64,000 nt of DNA from the NCBI GenBank assembly GCA_029706075.1, contig JAINUG010000174.1, positions 2,046,296 to 2,110,295 on the forward strand, read 5' to 3'. Position numbers and translations under genes: made by a program. The notes under the pieces were generated by a model. That model had not been told where the DNA came from, searched no databases, and was given only the letters and a program-made list of their open reading frames with translations. Within the stretch, counting starts at the first letter, position 1; each line of letters opens with the position of its first letter. This document shows positions 1 to 13,265 of the stretch, one piece after another. The stretch comes from Aldrovandia affinis. Its lineage: Eukaryota > Chordata > Actinopteri > Notacanthiformes > Halosauridae.

Positions 1-700
1 CACACCGGTCTGTTCATGCCACGGACAGGCAGTAACTATTAACTAGTCTGGTAAGACAAAAAATATGCAGAGAGGGGGGTCCAGTTTGCCAGGTTAATTA
101 CAAAACTTGGAAAGCGATAGGGCTTTTCCCCACCGAATGGAGAATGAAGCGCCGTTGACTACCCAGATCAAACGGCGTGGAAAAAGCCAAAATGCGCAAT
201 TTCCTGCCGTTTAGCTGTTCTTGGAAATTTGATCAGACAACTCAGTCTCCCCCACCAGAGCCAAGCTCTCCAAACTGTGACGTTTGGACTGAGCAATGTC
301 GGCCAAGCGCATTAGGAAAAAACACCAATCTGGATTCTATTATTCCCACTTTGTTTATGGGATCCAGAAGGCTATTTTTAGTTCAAAGAAATATGCAGAG
401 CAGTAAAAACCGACTGATTTCACAACAATACCAAACACATTCGAAAGGATCGGAGCCGCCACTACGCTGGCGTCCACTCCTGGTTCTGGAAACAGGCAAT
501 CCTTAGCAATTTAGAGACTCCTCCAACCCTGGAGCTAATTGACAAGTGGAACAACAAATGATTCAAGTTCCAGTCATGTCAGCGACTCCAATAAATTAAA
601 TAAAGTACGAGCTGGAGCAAGATTGAAAATGTGCGGCCCTGCAGTGTACACCTCAGGTTCACCAGTACGTGTTAACACAGGATGTCCCAACAGAACACCC
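1..700. other. Unassigned non-coding DNA
   Basis: No repeat family or coding similarity is recognised. A 109-codon open frame at 177-506 has no recognisable domain and is treated as chance. Confidence 0.5.
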
Positions 701-896
701 AGCGCAACACTGTAGCATAATGGTTAGGAAACTGGGCTTGTAACTCAGACACTGCAGGCCCGATTCCCAGGCGGCTGCACTGCCGTACCCTTGTACTCTT
801 GAGCAGGATATTTAACCTGAATTGCTTCACTAAAAAATATCCAGCTGTATAAATAGAAATGCATTTGTATTAAAGAAATGTAAAAACTGTGTAAGG
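701..896 (+). mobile_element. tRNA-derived SINE, family A (degraded)
   Basis: The head resembles a tRNA gene, with an A-box-like 'agcataatggttaggaaac' and a B-box-like 'gcccgattccc' about 45 bases later. Then come 'gtactcttgagcaggatatt' and 'atatccagctgtataaat', the body shared with the copies at 21478, 17752 and 57588. The 3' 'gtcgctctggataa' tail is not recognisable, so the copy is 3'-truncated or diverged. Such SINEs are transcribed by RNA polymerase III and copied by a partner LINE. Family assignment rests on memory of fish SINEs. Confidence 0.75.
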
Positions 897-1376
897 TTGG
901 CTAAAATAATAAAAACATCCCCACAGCATATACTACCACACTTAGCATACAGCCCAAACTAACACACACACATGCACACACACACACAAACAAAATGTTT
1001 GCCCTGTGCTATTGAATCTATTTTATCACAGTTTAAAGACAGTGACAGTTTAATTCCTTGGCACCCAGGGAAAAGTTGTCTTTTCGTTTGGTAGGTCACA
1101 CCTCGTTTTAACGGATTTTTCTCCGGAAAAAGCTATGATAAACCCACCTACAGTCTCCTGTGAATCATTCTGTGGGCTTAGCTATTCCAGCCAGTCATTC
1201 ATGTCCATTAACCATTAGTAACCTTGACATTCACCACTCTGCAGTATAGTCTGGGGGTGTTCCAGGACTTACCAGGCACAATGCAAACAGGGGCTCTTCT
1301 GTGTGACATTCCAGGATATACATACTGCTGCCAGGAATTCTAGTATGGATTTTTCCATAATCATGAAAAGTAGCTA
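897..1376. other. Unassigned DNA with a CA-rich tract
   Basis: A short imperfect (CA)n tract lies at about 960-988. Nothing else is recognised. Confidence 0.5.
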
Positions 1377-2240
1377 CAGGTAACTGCCAACATAAAGGAA
1401 ACACCAACATAAAGTGCCTTAATAGGGCATTAGGCCACCCCAAGCTGCCAAAACAGCTCCAATGCACCTTGGGGCATAGATTCTACAAGTGTCTGGAACT
1501 CAATTGATGGGAGGCAACACCATTCTTCCACAAGAAATTCCATCATTTGGTATTATGTTGGTGGTGGTGGAAAATGCTGTCTCAGGCGCCGCTCCAGAAT
1601 CTCCCATAAGTGTTCAGTTGGGTTGAGATCTGGTGACTGAGATGGCCATGACATATGGTTTACATCGTTGTCATGCTCATCAAACCATTCGGTGACCACT
1701 CGTGCCCTGTGGATGGGGGCATTAGTAAAGAAATGCTTCACAGTAGGATGAACGTGATCAGAATGGCTTTTTACCTTGCCCTCTAGGGATTCAGTGGACC
1801 TACTGTAAATGGCAGGAAAATGCACCCCACACCATAACAGAGCTGCCTGAACTCGTTCACCATGGGAAACAAGCACTCAAGGCCTGTAGGTTTCTTTCGG
1901 CGTTCGCCACACATGCACTCGTCCGCTGGTTGAAAACAGGGTGAAGGATGACTCATCTGACCATAAAACATTTTAGCAATGCTCAGGAGATCACTGCTTG
2001 TGTTCTTTCCACCACTTTGCTCCCAAATGCGCATTTTAAGGTGTAATAGAGGCTTTAGGTTAGGGGTCCAGGCACTGCAACCCGACCATACTATCAATAT
2101 CTGAAGCTCTCGACAGACTACTCTTGATGAAACTGCCAGCTCGTGCCCTATATTGACACATCTTGATTCAGAGTTGCTTGTCTGTTTGGCTTTGAATCTT
2201 GAACCAATGCAAGGACATCATGGTCGATGAGTTGCCCCTA
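1377..2240 (-). mobile_element. Tc1/mariner DNA transposon, degraded
   Basis: The left end begins 'caggtaactgccaacataaa' directly after a TA, the usual Tc1 target. The same end sequence borders the MITE at 14440-14735. Translated on the minus strand, 1553-1876 contains the Tc1 C-terminal catalytic block '[19 protein letters not shown]', with the catalytic Glu in NPTEHLW. Another frame at 1783-2097 holds middle parts of the transposase (MFYGQMSHPSPCFQP, then [18 protein letters not shown]). The two lie in different frames, so the gene is frameshifted. The residue matching the last catalytic Asp, just before NAPIH, reads Thr. The right end is diverged; only a weak match to the inverted end is seen near 2240, so that boundary is approximate. 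About 0.86 kb remains of an element usually 1.2-1.6 kb. It is dead. Confidence 0.85.
1553..1876 (-). pseudogene. Tc1 transposase C-terminal fragment
   Basis: This 107-codon open frame carries the DDE catalytic core end: [20 protein letters not shown], then [19 protein letters not shown]. Counting from the position of the missing Asp before NAPIH to the Glu of NPTE gives 36 residues, a DD36E-type spacing. It lies inside the element at 1377-2240. The upstream two thirds of the protein are in another frame or lost, so no functional transposase is made. Confidence 0.8.
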
Positions 2241-3115
2241 GTTGATGTCTTTCCCTCAGACTTCCATGTCAACATCACCAAATCATCACCATCATGCAAA
2301 AATCATTGCTATCAAAATAAAGCACAATGCTATGTCATACTGTAAAACATCTGTACAATTATACAATTATAAACACAATAAAACATATGAACAATATATT
2401 TTATTGTTATATATTAACGATACCACACACAATTCCATATGCACACGTACACAACGTTTTTGCATATTATCTGAGCTGATTGCATATTGAGAGAACCAAA
2501 ACAAATCAGAACAGGCAAAAACCCTTAAGGTGGTACAATTAACACACAGTACAGGGAAGTAGCCAGGACAAACAAACTGAAAAAGGTTGATGTGGTGTCC
2601 TAAAGTGCACTTTTGCTACGTTAAAACTTAATTTGGATCAATTCCATGTTGAGTAATCCTATTTAATTATGTCAAAAGAGCTGGAACACAACACACAATG
2701 TATTTTCTCCCCTAATGTACATGTTGTAACAGCTTCCCTGATCTGCACATGGTCAGAAGGCCATGAAAGAAATGACAGTGTCTAGGAAATGTGATTTCCA
2801 CAGAGGTATAACAAACCTGCTGTCAATATATATTACTGAAGGAGACGAATGCCCTGCAGAGTATCCTATGATATTTGTTACCCCCTATTTTCAGTAATTG
2901 GGAAAAGGTAAACTTGTAGGAACATTTTACATTTCTTTCTTTTATTTTTATTTGAGCTCTTGAGTGTCGGATGATCAAAGTTTACTTTGAGCAATGGAAA
3001 TCCCTAACTTACCATGCAGATGTGGTTTGGAGTGAACCTCCATTTTAGTCAACCTGGATTTTAACGCTTTACTGCCGTGCTGTTCACAGGCTAGAGCAGA
3101 TACACCAACGGAAAG

Positions 3116-3211
3116 AAAGGGGGAGGGGGGGGCAGAGTGCAGTCTGTCAATTCATCAACAGTTGGGCTAAACATGAAATTGTTTTGGGGGAATGGGGGAG
3201 GGGGGGGGGGT
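3116..3211 (+). other. G-run cluster, possible G-quadruplex
   Basis: Two groups of long G-runs occur within 100 bases: 'aaagggggaggggggggc' near 3117-3133, and at 3185-3211 runs of five, five and about eleven G separated by one to three bases. The spacing fits an intramolecular G-quadruplex motif on the plus strand. Confidence 0.6.
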
Positions 3212-4769
3212 CATATAAGGCCAGCAGAGGAGACACGACAGGTTGAGTTTGAATATGAGGCTGAGGCATTCGGGTCCGCTCATGGCGGCCAGCAAAAGGC
3301 ACCTGACCTTCCTCCAGACACCTTGGGAAATATGAGAGAGAAGGGGGGTCCGTTTGGCAGTGGGGCCCGTCTCAGAAAGTGGGCTACAGGCTGGGAGCGG
3401 GACAGAACCCACTCCAGCTATGTTTGGCGGCGCTCGCACGCCAGATGCCAGGTCAAAGCACGGTCACTGGCGCCGACCCACTCACAGGGCTGTGAAGACT
3501 ACGGAGAGGCCCGACGGTGTGCGCGTTCAAACAGGAAACAGGCACGGTCACGGGCTCCCGATCCACGGGCTGTTTCTCACCGTTTTTAACCAGCACGCGG
3601 CAGAGACAGCGTTTCCTGTTTGATATGCCTTTTATTAGCTATGCTGCGCAAGTGCAGTGAAAACAATAAGGCAAGGCCTTGAAACAGGCTAATAAACCCA
3701 TTTTTACACAAGAACACCATGTACACAAGAACATTCTGAAATCCGTTTCATTCTATTAAACTGCAGCAGAAAACATTTTTATATGTGACAAACCCCCACC
3801 CCCACAGAGGTCCAATCTTCACAAACAAAACCTTTAAAGCTTTCTTTATTATCGCCATTTAGCTTTGTCCAGGACAACCATTGATCTAAGCAATAATCCA
3901 CTTACATAAAACACTTATGGTTGTGCTATATGGTAATCAAGCTGTGTTTCTAAAACCCGGTCTTGCATTGAAAAATATATGAATATTTAAAAGTATTTCA
4001 ACCACTTTTGCAATAATACACTTTAAGAGCAACAGAAGGAAAACGTCCATGAAACCATTTTATATTTTATAAAATAGAATACAGGCAAAAAAAGCATGCA
4101 GGCAAGAATAGTAGTATTTGCAACGACGCTGTTGGTAACAGTGTGAATGCACTCTACAAGGTCTGTGGAAGGGCCATCTCATCTCTGTGACAGAACAAAA
4201 TCCAATAAGTGGTACTTGGGTGCTGGTAAGTGGATAATGAAGTTGCATGTCCTGGATTCCCACATACGGCTAATCGTGGTGCTACACAATCTTTCGCATT
4301 GACCTGGCTGAAAGAGGCTTTCACTAGCACAGGGGAGCCTGGGAGGTGAATTTACAACCTCGCCTGTGGTAGACAATGCCTGTTGTGTCAGGCCCATTGC
4401 AGCTGAGACATGGGCACCTGAACCTGACCTTTCAGCTCACTCTGCACAATACGCATAACAGAAAGGCAGCAGTATTTCGACACCAAATGTTGATGTTGAC
4501 ATCGTGTGATTTTTTTCACCTTGTTTTGGAGCGCTCATTTTACTACGTGCCCTAAGTGAAAAACATAAACAAAAGCATGCAAAGGCTTCTCACGCTGTGA
4601 TCTAAGTGTTTTTTTGTCCCAACTGGGATGAGGGGAACATGGTGTTCCTCGCAGAGCGGGGGGCGGGAGGGGGGAATTCTTGCAATTATTGCTGGTGAAC
4701 CGCTGGACAGCTGGCAATCTAAACGGTGGCAGTACTGTATTCAGACACAAAGCAGTGCATCTCGTGTAG

Positions 4770-4797
4770 CTCTCTCTCTCTCTCTCTCTCTCTCTCC
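4770..4797. repeat. (CT)n microsatellite
   Basis: Pure dinucleotide CT run of about 13 units. Confidence 0.95.
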
Positions 4798-5348
4798 AGA
4801 TCCAGTTTCCTCCTCACAGCACAGTAGCGATGAGGACGCTGTAGGACATGAAATCTGCTCACAGAATACCGATGCTTATTTTGGAGCTTATTTGAATTAC
4901 AATGAAATGACTACTATACAGGGAACACAGCACCCACCTCTGATCCATAGGAGAGAAAGAGAAGAATAGCGATCTGAAGAATGAAAAGAATGAAACTTCA
5001 CCCTTTGGTCAGCAGTGCAGTACATCTCTGACCATGTGGCTCTCAGCATTTGGCCACTGTGTACGCTACCGATGTGTGCTATCGCTGTATCTCACCGTCA
5101 GGCAACAAATTATCCCCTTGGTTAATGGACGCCCATCTATTATGAAAACAGAGATTAGCGGCACACAAATCGACAGTTTATCCTACGTGCTGCACAAAGC
5201 ACATGGCCGCTTGCCGGACTGAGCTCCAGATTAAGGCCTCGGCTCCCGGCTCGGAGTGAGCGCCACCAGATGCATGCTTTTGTGCTGATCTCCGGAGAGG
5301 GAAAACTGTCAGTGAAGCGCCAAGAAAAATGTGGAGGTGGCAGAACGT

Positions 5349-5490
5349 GGTTCTGTGCGGCTCAGTAGGTAGAGCATGGCGCCGGCAACGCTTAGGTTGC
5401 GGGTTCCATTCCCATTGGGGCCACATATACTGAAAGAATTTATGCATTCATTACTGTAAGTCGCTTTGGATAAAAGCATCTGCTAACTGG
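5349..5490 (+). mobile_element. tRNA-derived SINE, family B, near full length
   Basis: The head has an A box, 'ggctcagtaggtagagc', and a B-box-like 'gggttccattccc'. The tail follows: 'tgcattcattactgtaag', then 'tcgctttggataaaagcatc'. The head reads like a tRNA but the acceptor arms do not pair, so it is a SINE and not a tRNA gene. Other copies are at 9422, 35678 (tail only) and 47509 (minus). The tail closely matches family A, implying the same LINE partner. Confidence 0.85.
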
Positions 5491-5519
5491 CATACATTAT
5501 ACAAGTTTTATTATACAAG

Positions 5520-5762
5520 TCTCTCAGCCCTGAGTCACCTTGGACTGACCATGATATGGTCTTTTTTGGACACTGTGCCGGCCAGAAGAGGATGGGCTTC
5601 CCCCTCTTTTAGTCTGGTTCCTCCCAAGGTTTCTCCCTACCAAGGGAGTTTTTCCTTGCCACTGTTGCCTTTAGGCTTGCTTTTGGGGGGGGTCTAGGCC
5701 TGGGTTCCCCCTCTGTTAAGCGTTTTGTGACAATTCAATTGTGAAAATTTGATTTGATTTGA
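5520..5762 (+). repeat. Fish interspersed repeat with (TTTGA)n 3' end
   Basis: The stretch 'ttcctcccaaggtttctccc', then 'gggagtttttccttgccact', then a terminal 'tttgatttgatttgatt' run is a sequence I recall as dispersed across many fish genomes. The short repeat at the end suggests a 3' end made by non-LTR retrotransposition. I cannot name the parent element. It starts about 30 bases after the SINE at 5349. Confidence 0.6.
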
Positions 5763-6424
5763 TTATTATTTATGATTATTACAGAGGCCGCAGTAGAGAT
5801 GTGATCTTTTCCCCCCGCCCGTGTCACAGGTTGCCTCCCATCCTGCTTCTTTCATTAATAAGCCACCATTAATTTTCACCAGGCCATTGTGACTCTCATG
5901 CCTGATAAATACCAGACCACTGCGTTTATAATCCTTTTATAATATAATAATTATCACAATCTCACAACATCAACGTAAATTACAGTTTTAATATAAAAGT
6001 CAGTCTGTAACCCCCGATTCATGTGTTTACACTTTCTTAAAATGTACTGCTGTAATATGGTTCAGACTAATAAAATACATAAAGCTCTGTTTCTGTTCGG
6101 TTGAGCAGTATAATAACGATTGTTATGTGTGGAGCTGAGGAAGAGGTATACATTACCATAGACACAATACAGTTTACATGGCCAAATTTGTTGTCTTGCC
6201 TAAAACATCAGGAGGCGCAATAAGTGCAGAGATATATTTTCAGCACACTGTGTATTTTTTTCTCCTAATGTTTCTTGGCTGAAAAACAGCATTGGGCTTC
6301 AAAATAAGACATTATCAAGAACTATCTAGCTGATTTGTTGTGATAAGAATGTATTAAATATTGTTATGTACAATAAGACAATATATAGCATGTATATAAT
6401 GTAACATATTGTAAATGTTATATA
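5763..6424. other. Unassigned AT-rich DNA
   Basis: No repeat or coding signal recognised. Confidence 0.5.
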
Positions 6425-6650
6425 CACTACTGGTCAAAAGTTTTAGAACACCCCCATTTTTCCAGTTTTTACTTAAGCAGTTTTAAGCAGTGAAATTTAT
6501 TTCAAGTCAAGTGAATAACCTGAAATGGTACAAAGGCAAGTGGTAAACTGCCAGAGGTTTAAAAAAGATTGAAAAATAATGTAAATTCTTTGGCAGTGAG
6601 TAGTTTCCTACACCATCAAAAGAGTGTTCTAAAACTTTTGACCGGTAGTG
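6425..6650. mobile_element. Tc1/mariner MITE with TA target duplication
   Basis: The left end 'cactactggtcaaaagtttt' and the right end 'aaaacttttgaccggtagtg' are inverted repeats. The inverted arms extend about 27 bases with one clear mismatch, and TA flanks both sides (6423-6424, 6651-6652). At 226 bp it is too short to code for a transposase, so it depended on a related Tc1 element. It is bounded on the right by a TA-rich tract. Confidence 0.88.
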
Positions 6651-6652
6651 TA

Positions 6653-9421
6653 TATATATAGTATATACACTATATGTAAATATATAACATACATATTTCA
6701 ATGGTTTCTCAATCAGAGGACAAATCAACAATTGTTCACCACGTAACACTAAACTGTTAGAATTAGCTAGAATGATAAATTATTTGAAGTTGGTAACTAC
6801 ACCCAAGACACCTATTCTCTGCAAATGCTAATGAGGTATTTTGTTACATTTGAAGAGAATGACATCGGCTAAAGCCGGTCTGAAGGAACCTTCATTAAAA
6901 TCACATTAGTGAAAAATAGAGCTCTCACTAAATACAGGACACCAGGTGACTCTTCCTATCCAACAACTTAACGTAACGTACAAGAATAAAAAAAACTATC
7001 GTTTTATTGTTCAATTCATGTTCTATCTTTTATTTGATGTTATATCACCGTTTAGCACTGAGCTTCAACACCCAGCACAATGAAACTTGAATTTATCCAT
7101 CACCTTACAACCGATATCACTCCACGATATCCTACGCAGTCAATGCTACGGAGGGACTCACAGGCTATGATCCTGCAGGCCAGTGACTTAGGTCTGAATC
7201 ACCTCGGTTACAAATAAATCCAGCCCAGACATCAAAGAGGCCTCTCCCCTCTGCGGCGTGTTACCACAGACCGCGTGGAGGTATTCATAACCTTGAGTCG
7301 GCATTAAGTTTGTACATCAACCCAGGCCCGCCCACACTGCTTACTTTACTAAGGACCTATACTCACTTTCACCTTGTGTTGCTATTTTTTTTGTACGAAT
7401 GACGCGTCTGCTATTTCAGCATGGGCTTGTGGGTGGGAGGGGTGATCCCAAGCTGCTTCCGGGCTCGCCTCCACACAGGAGAGAAAACAATGTTCCTAAA
7501 CCTTTGTGGATCAGCAGTCAATATTAAGTGAGGCCCACCCAGCCCAAACACAGCTGGTGTGTACAGGCTGGTTCGTGTGACTAATAAAAGGCAGGTAAGT
7601 TCCAGGGAAGAGACACGTGTGGGCGGGTTGGCCAGGTGCACAACTTGCTCCACCCAAACTGCACTGGCTGCATTTTTTTTCAAAGAGTCAAATAAGCATC
7701 GTGACCTTGTGTTCGACTAGTGCTTATTCTAGTTTCAGGGCCACTGCATTCCAATGAACTGCCTAATCATTAAACACACTGCGTCTTAAATTATTTGATA
7801 TCAGCTAGGATTTTTTTATTGTCGTCGAGATCACACTTGTAACTGGTTAACCTGCGGTAATCTTTATTGATTTATTGAATCTGGACAGCACTATATATTG
7901 GGGTATAATAATAATCTTGCATTACGATATTGCCTCGGAATTGTCCACGTTATATAAACGTTATATTCCAGAATAGTTCGAATTGTCCCTGAAAATACTA
8001 CATGCAGAGCGTAACTTCACACCCCCAGAAGAGTAATCAGTTACCCTACATTGTATGGAGCACATCAGTATTGTGTACCATGCCAAGATGAGCAGCTAGT
8101 AAAACCGGGCTGCTGGGATATTCAAGGGCACAAGTTGTGATTTCTCAGCATCAACGGAGGGCAGGGGAACTTGGGTCAGCTCATGACACAAGATCTAATT
8201 TGGAAGTCAGACGGGGGAACCGGCTCAAACCGGGCCCCGGAGCGGCATCCCCGCACACACACCCCCAGAGTCTGGGCTGCTCTGTCTGAAATCAAGCAGC
8301 CCTGACTCAAGTTAATGAAAGACTGAGGCCCTTCATTACCGGGCATGCCAAACGCTCCCTTGTGATAACAATGCCGCTGCCTGCTCTCACACTGCTGAGC
8401 CACACGGAGCAAGAACAGCGCTCTATCGCCCTGCTGATAGGAGGTCAAGCAAGTGTACAATATTATTCACATTAGTATTCATATATCATTTCATAGTCAG
8501 TTGGTTTGCATGGCATATTATGCCTACACTGCAGTGGAAAAACAATAAATAAGCTGTATACATAAGCGTAAGAAAGAGAGAACAAACAAGATCAACTGTC
8601 CCAGTACCAGTAAATCGAATTGAATTGATATAATCTTTTGAATGATAGTGTTATCACCCATTGTGTTCTTGTGGAGTGAGGGCACATAAAAAGGGATGGT
8701 GAATCACGCGACCTGTAGCACAGTAGCTCTATTTTTGTATGTTTTTTCCTTCTTATCTGGTTTCTAGGAAACACAAACCAAACTCCAGGTAGGCTTCTGG
8801 TAACGGTATCAGGAAGTGTGTTTAGTTTTTTAATCAGGTTCCATTTGGTTCAGGAATTCTTATTTGTCCATAGACAGTACTGTATATGTATAAAAACAAA
8901 TTGTGTTTGAGGGAGAGGGTGCTGTAATAAGTACAGTTAAAACATGTGGATGTCTCAACCTTTGAAATTTAATCTGGTCCCTGATTTTCAAACATACCAT
9001 ACCTATCCTTCAGGTAGACCAGTGGTCCATGCATTATACTATGCCATTGGCAGCTTCTCGAAGCTTATCCAGTGTCTCGAAGCTTTGCTCTCCTTCACAT
9101 TAATCCAGGGACAGTGTTGTAATTTATGTGGCAGATCTGCTACAGTTCATTTCTACGTAAACAACAGCAATGTCAACAACAAAAAGTTTACCCTGGCGAA
9201 TTGTCCAGTGCTGCACTGTCACATGCCCTAGTCTTGGTGGTGGTCCTTGTGTCACGTGCAGCCCTATAAAACAGAGGCAGACTGTCCGCCCGCACAAAGA
9301 CCCATCCTTGTTTTATGACATATGAAGTTGAAGCAGAACTAGGAGAAACGGTGGAAGGGTTTGCTGCTTTTTGAGCTGTAAGGTACAATAGTAATGCTTG
9401 ATATCCTGTGGCTTGTGGTTG
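6653..9421. other. Unassigned non-coding DNA
   Basis: Several open frames of 60-95 codons occur on both strands; none shows a domain or codon signature I recognise. No repeat was identified. Confidence 0.45.
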
Positions 9422-9533
9422 TGGTTCTCTGTGGCTCAGTTGGTAGAGCACAGCATTGGCAACACTTAGGTTGTGGATTTAATCCCCACTGGGGCCACAT
9501 ATACTGAAAATGTATGCATTCACTACTGTAAGT
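9422..9533 (+). mobile_element. tRNA-derived SINE, family B, 3'-truncated
   Basis: The A box is 'ggctcagttggtagagc' and the B-box region is 'tggatttaatcccc'. The body 'catatactgaaaatgtatgc' matches the copy at 5349, but the sequence leaves the family right after 'ctactgtaagt', losing the LINE-like tail. Confidence 0.82.
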
Positions 9534-12500
9534 AGGAGTTAGAAGGACCAGGAGTTCCAGGAGTTCGAAGCCCCTCACATCAAGCAATCTAAACAATAAC
9601 CCCTTTGAGGAATTCTCACATTTCATTTCACAAACACATGTTTAGCACTTGAAGGAAAATAGTTTGAAACTTTCTTAAATGTAATTAATTTAAATGAGAA
9701 ATAATGTCCACGTCCAATGTCCGGGATTGTACCAAAGTTTGAACAAAAAAAAACACCACCTTGGCCAAAAAACTGTCTTCTTCCCTGTTAAAACACTGAG
9801 GATTGCAACCCCACCAACTCACATTCCTACCTATATACTGTGTAAGGGCTGTCCACTGACCAACATGTGCACAAATTAGAAGAATTTAACAGTCCATAGC
9901 TTGTAGCAGTCATACCAAACAAAAATAACTCTTTACAAGATATTGAAAGGAAAGCAACTTATAATTAGAGTGCATGACCTTAAGAAAAGTGTTCACAATG
10001 TAAACGCATTCCTGCACATACATCACATTAAACGTAACTTTTATATGTTATAACACCTGTATGTTATTGCCATACATTTTTTCACCTTCACAGTTCTACT
10101 GAACAGTTTAAAGGAAAGAGGGCCAAAATGAAAGAGGGTTCCCAAGATTTGTGATGTTTGGTTGGCTGTTTGAGGCGTTCGATTTGTTCTTTTCCTCAAA
10201 CTTAAGTAACCTAACCAAATAACGTTAAGCTTCAATGATATCACATGGTACAAGATAACATGATCCAATATAGATGTTTTTTTCTCCGAAAATGAGGCAA
10301 AGTACGTTTAATGGCCTTTTAAGTTTAATTTGGAGAGAGCTCCTATCAATGGAAGTGTCGTACAAATCTGGGACAACATAGTTACCACTTACAGCAGCTC
10401 TATCACATGTATTTTTTTAGTAGAATTGCTCTAACCCTTGTCATTATGGCTGTAAAGTCTTAGCAACCGAGTAACACTGTGAATGATACCTAGGGTTTAT
10501 TGTTATTTGAACTGATGCCACTATTATTGTGCTAATGTCATTCTTGGTAGTTATTTTCAGTGACAACTCATCAGTCTTTCACAATTCTAGAATGCGATTG
10601 CCAAGCAACACTTCCTGAATAAACACATACAGTATTTCATACTGAGATGTCAAAAGACCTATGAGAAAAAGCATTATCTTCCCCCACAGGAAAGGTTACA
10701 TCACCACCCTTGATCAATTCGGCAATGATGCACATTGTGCCAATCGTGAGAAACACCAAATAAGAGAAGGAGTATGTGTAAGAATTAATAGTACAGAGAA
10801 TGTTCCTTTCTTGGCACTTTGCATGGTTGCCATTAAGGCCTAATTGCCCAATAATTTGATCTACTACTGTACAATTAAATTTCCACTTCTGGTATTCCAC
10901 TAAAGATATTGCCACAGAATAAAATAGTACTTAGTACAGAATAGTACAAATAGTACTTTAAACTAATGCCTTATCAGTTGTGAATATGATGGTTGCATGC
11001 AGTGCTATGTAATACAACCTAGGGGTATGGGTACTGTGGAAGATAAGACACAAAATTGCCATGATAATTTGTATTTGACATGCAGGACATTTGTGTCCTT
11101 TTTAATGCACCTCATCACCTCTTCACCTCATTTGCACTGTGCAAAACATTCCAAAAAACCTCAAAGAAATCCCTTGTTACCCAATCCTGGTGATTTTGTA
11201 TTGTTACATAAAATAGATAATTGAGATGTGCCTACAGGACACTTTTGAAATTACTAGTTAATTATACTTAATTAACTGTGCCACTGTACACCTCTGTCTA
11301 TAAAAACAGAGAACTGGTTCAGCTTACTTATCTTGGAGAAATGCCCTGGACCCCAAGAACATTTTATTAAAATAACTTGTAATACTTTTAATCCAGTGTG
11401 TCTTCCTACCCTGTAAGGTATAAAACCTTAAATTCTGAGACTTACATTTTTTCATGCCAAAAAAACACTTTTTCAATGAAAAACGCACATTTGGACGGGT
11501 TCTTCTGCAGAGCAGGAATGACCTACCCTGCATTTCGGATGAGGCCTTGTCAAACATACTTTTTCCCACCGACTTGTGAAGCCCTCATGGCTGGACTGTG
11601 ACCGCGGGCTGTGGGACAGGCTTCAGTTCTGCTTTGAGAACACCTGCAGCCCGAGAGGTACAAGGAATGACAACACTGCCACCCTTGGTAGCTCACAGGA
11701 ATTGCAGGATGTTCAAATGCAAGATCAGGCCAAAAACATATAACAAGTGTTGAGCATGGAAACTAGTATTTAAAGTGAGACTACAAAATAAATGTATGAG
11801 CATTGCCAATACACTATAATGACACACTCTGATGAGATTCTGCATTTTATTGAAAAATATATCATTTTAATGGTGACTTCCTGGTTTCTGGTACAAATAC
11901 ATTCACTCTAAATATAAAATAAAGTTGATACCGTACAGAAGCTTTGCTGTAAGGACATGAGAGCGTGATATGACTCGCATGCAAAACAGTGCAGCAATGG
12001 AAAGGGGGCAGTGAGTTTGGGCCAGGGGAAAATTGACAAACTTTGATCATCTTTGTGAGTCCATAGTATCCCTGCAGGGTAAACTCTGCTACAAAAAGCA
12101 ACACAAATGCACAAATAGACACTGTTGGTGTGGAACGTTCATGTGGTTTGATGAGTGGCTATTTCAGTGTGCCAGGTGCACACAATGCCGACTCATTTCA
12201 CAAGGTTATCGTAACACATGATTGCAGGAAAAATAAATAAAATAAAATAGAATTCTACTCCCATGGCCCTTTTCACAGGAAGCACAATCTGACACCCAGC
12301 CCTTCCATTTCCTGAGACAAGGCAGCGCTCACAGATGGTTAGATAGAGAAGCTATTGAGCCCTTATTCACAGTGAAATGCAAATGTTAACCCCCACCCAG
12401 AGGCAACAATACTCATTCCACTTAAATATTAATGCACCAAATCCTTGTTTATCCCAAAGAGTACTGGAAACCCAATGCCCAAAATCCAAGTGAATATTGC

Positions 12501-13265
12501 TTATTGTGCAATGTGAGATCAGATTTCAGAAGGTCAACTAAGTCATCTGAAAATCTATCAGACAGATATATCATTACCTTTTAATGGATGCCCCTCATTG
12601 GAAATGGAAGTGATTGTGAATTGTATTTAATTATTTTATTTTTCTGCAAAGAGGGCAGTAAGTATTACCCCAGGGAAGTGTTTTGTTGGACAAACCAAGG
12701 GCACAGTATGACAACGGCTCTTATGAGACTGAAACATAAAGGCGTGCCATGTCCAACCACACCCTTTTCCAGGGTTCATTTTCTCTCAGAATCACCCGCC
12801 CGCCTTTTAATGCAGCTTTGTCAGCTCAGTCACAGGGGACATGGCGATATTGAGGGATGTGACATACCTCAGTACTAGGCACTTGGGAGAGGGGATGAAT
12901 GGCTTTGTGCTCCATGACGACCAGCTCTTCTCTGGCCAGGAGCTGCATTGGGATGGGAAACGGTAGGAGTGAACTTTAATCTCAGAGCGGGGCAGAGAAC
13001 GCTGACAAGATTAATGGCTGCTCCCCAGCAGAGCGGGCAGAGGGACAGGAAGGAGCCCATCCAAGAGCTGCATCCGCTGACGACAGTAGCTTCATGGGGA
13101 GATCTTGACCCCGTGCTGCGAAGTAGCCCCCCCGAGACAGTTAGTGGGAAAGTACATGTCGTCAGAGCCCCTGCAGGTGCGATTGGGAGCGGCTGACTCC
13201 TAGGCACGATTCCCAGCCTCGCCATCCAGCGCGCGTGCTCTGCTGCTCCGACCAGCGCCGGCTCC
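9534..13265. other. Unassigned DNA, GC-richer at 12890-13265
   Basis: 9534-12880 is AT-rich with scattered short open frames and no recognised element. 12890-13265 is GC-richer and carries a 130-codon minus-strand frame (12875-13267) with no recognised domain; the plus strand is also open there, which argues for composition and not coding. Confidence 0.45.

Larger units (their letters stand above)
2241..5348. other. Unassigned DNA with a GC-richer patch at 3240-3620
   Basis: 2241-3060 is AT-rich. The GC-richer patch gives overlapping open frames on both strands (for example 3137-3589 plus and 3167-3439 minus), which is expected of GC-rich non-coding DNA. None has a recognisable domain. G-runs and a (CT)n tract in this stretch are listed separately. 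Confidence 0.45.

Noticed and set aside
5349-5425. tRNA-like sequence (also at 9422 and 47566-47642)
   Set aside because: A and B boxes are present but the acceptor stems do not pair, and the sequence runs into a SINE body and tail. These are SINE heads.
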